23,221 nucleotides of DNA from an uncultured Lachnospiraceae bacterium. GTDB lineage: Bacteria > Bacillota > Clostridia > Lachnospirales > Lachnospiraceae. Below the pieces are notes generated by a model that saw nothing but the letters and a program-made list of their open reading frames with translations, was not told the origin of the DNA and searched no databases. The translations under genes and the position numbers were made by a program. Where the stretch lies: assembly GCA_910588885.1 (NCBI GenBank), contig CAJUSQ010000033.1, positions 1 through 23,221 of the forward strand, read 5' to 3'. Positions 22,459 through 23,221 of the stretch are shown piece after piece; position 1 is the first letter of the stretch, and each line of letters starts with the position of its first letter.

Positions 22459-23221
22459 ATGAAATATTTAAACAGGACGAATTTCGTAAAATTAAAAAAT
22501 ATTTCCAAGCGATATCCGCCCCGGGAGCTGTATGATAAGATTCGGGAAAAACTGGCGGCGCCGTATCAGGATTATCCCAAACGGGTGGCGGAATATCTGC
22601 CTTCCGCAGAGGAGCTTAGACAGCAGCGGCAGGCTTCCTTTGCATTCCGGCCGCTGATCAGTATTGTGGTTCCGACTTATGAAACGGAGGAACGTTTTTT
22701 GCGGGAGCTGACGGATTCCTGCATTGCCCAGACATACTCAAACTGGGAACTCTGTATTGCGGACGGCAGCAGGAGCGGGAAAGTGAAAGAATGTCTGGAA
22801 GCTTTTTATGGAGGGGAGCAGCGAATCCGGTATCAGAAGCTTTCCAGGAATGAAGGCATTTCCGGGAACACCAATCAGGGGATTGCCATGGCAAGGGGAG
22901 ACTATCTGGCGTTATTGGATCATGATGATTTGCTGGTGGCATCGGCTTTATATGAGATGGTAAAGCGGATCAATGAAACCGGGGCTGAAGTGTTGTATTC
23001 CGATGAAGATAAGGTGGATGCGGAGACAAAGCAGTATTCCGACCCGCATTTTAAGCTGGGCTATAACGAGGAGCTGTTGTTGGGAAATAATTATATCTGC
23101 CATTTTCTGGTGGCATCCAGGGCAGTGGTGGAGCGGGCCGGGGGGCTGGACGGCCGGTTTGACGGGGCCCAGGATTTTGACTTTATATTGAGACTTAGCG
23201 AGTGTACAAAGGGATTTGGCC
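22459..23221 (+). CDS. Glycosyltransferase family 2 protein (3' truncated by window edge)
   Basis: The first 254 residues of a GT-A fold transferase, probably building a surface or cell wall glycan from nucleotide sugars at the cytoplasmic membrane face. After about 65 mostly helical residues, the catalytic domain starts with PLISIVVPTYETEERFLRELTDSCIAQTYSNWELCIADGS, followed by NEGISGNTNQGIAMARGDYLALLDHDD, whose DHDD is the metal- and sugar-nucleotide-binding DxD-type site, then YSDEDKVD and FDGAQDFDFILRL near the end. This N-terminal arrangement resembles the large rhamnan or O-antigen type GT2 proteins that have a second transferase domain. ATG 22459 is the first in frame; AATAAGGAATG upstream gives only a modest Shine-Dalgarno. 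The frame is open to the end of the window. Confidence 0.9.
   Translation, partial: MKYLNRTNFVKLKNISKRYPPRELYDKIREKLAAPYQDYPKRVAEYLPSAEELRQQRQASFAFRPLISIVVPTYETEERFLRELTDSCIAQTYSNWELCIADGSRSGKVKECLEAFYGGEQRIRYQKLSRNEGISGNTNQGIAMARGDYLALLDHDDLLVASALYEMVKRINETGAEVLYSDEDKVDAETKQYSDPHFKLGYNEELLLGNNYICHFLVASRAVVERAGGLDGRFDGAQDFDFILRLSECTKGFG

Overview
The window looks like a chromosomal segment of an anaerobic, amino-acid-fermenting Clostridia bacterium (Bacillota). The evidence is strong AGGAGG-type ribosome binding sites, hairpin/T-run terminators, a lysine riboswitch, choline-binding-type wall repeats and a clostridial lysine fermentation pathway. I cannot name the species. No rRNA, tRNA, CRISPR array or insertion sequence was seen.

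Layout. 1-3851: 3' end of lon, then engB and a tightly packed zinc/manganese ABC importer (znuA-znuC-znuB). 3852-5968: a cytosolic parvulin-type prolyl isomerase and an AI-2E/YtvI-family membrane protein. 6057-9608: a PhzF-family protein overlapping kamB, then kamC, the proposed reactivase pair for B12-dependent lysine 5,6-aminomutase; a bidirectional terminator ends this unit. 9744-13250: two divergent NhaC-family carriers, probably lysine transporters. 13433-20001: promoter, lysine riboswitch and terminators followed by kal-kce-kdd-kamA-kamD-kamE. 20002-23221: a secreted wall-binding repeat protein and the start of a family 2 glycosyltransferase.

How the genes work together. The central 14 kb forms a lysine-to-crotonyl-CoA module. 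NhaC carriers probably import lysine. KamA makes beta-lysine, KamDE makes 3,5-diaminohexanoate, and Kdd oxidises it with loss of one amino group. Kce condenses the product with acetyl-CoA, giving acetoacetate and 3-aminobutyryl-CoA, and Kal removes the second ammonia to give crotonyl-CoA. KamBC would keep KamDE active. The acetoacetate:butyrate CoA-transferase and butyryl-CoA dehydrogenase of the complete pathway are not in the window.

Most notable signals. (1) The 3' strand of riboswitch helix P1 lies inside the 5' arm of the terminator, so lysine binding should prevent termination: an ON switch suited to a catabolic operon. (2) A second terminator downstream repeats the riboswitch's 3' signature. 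(3) A 14-19 bp motif sits at the same distance from the -10 box of both NhaC promoters and recurs before kal. (4) A roughly 58 bp element with a CodY-box-like core is repeated in the intergenic region between the two NhaC genes and upstream of the riboswitch promoter. Together these suggest a local lysine regulon with several layers of control.
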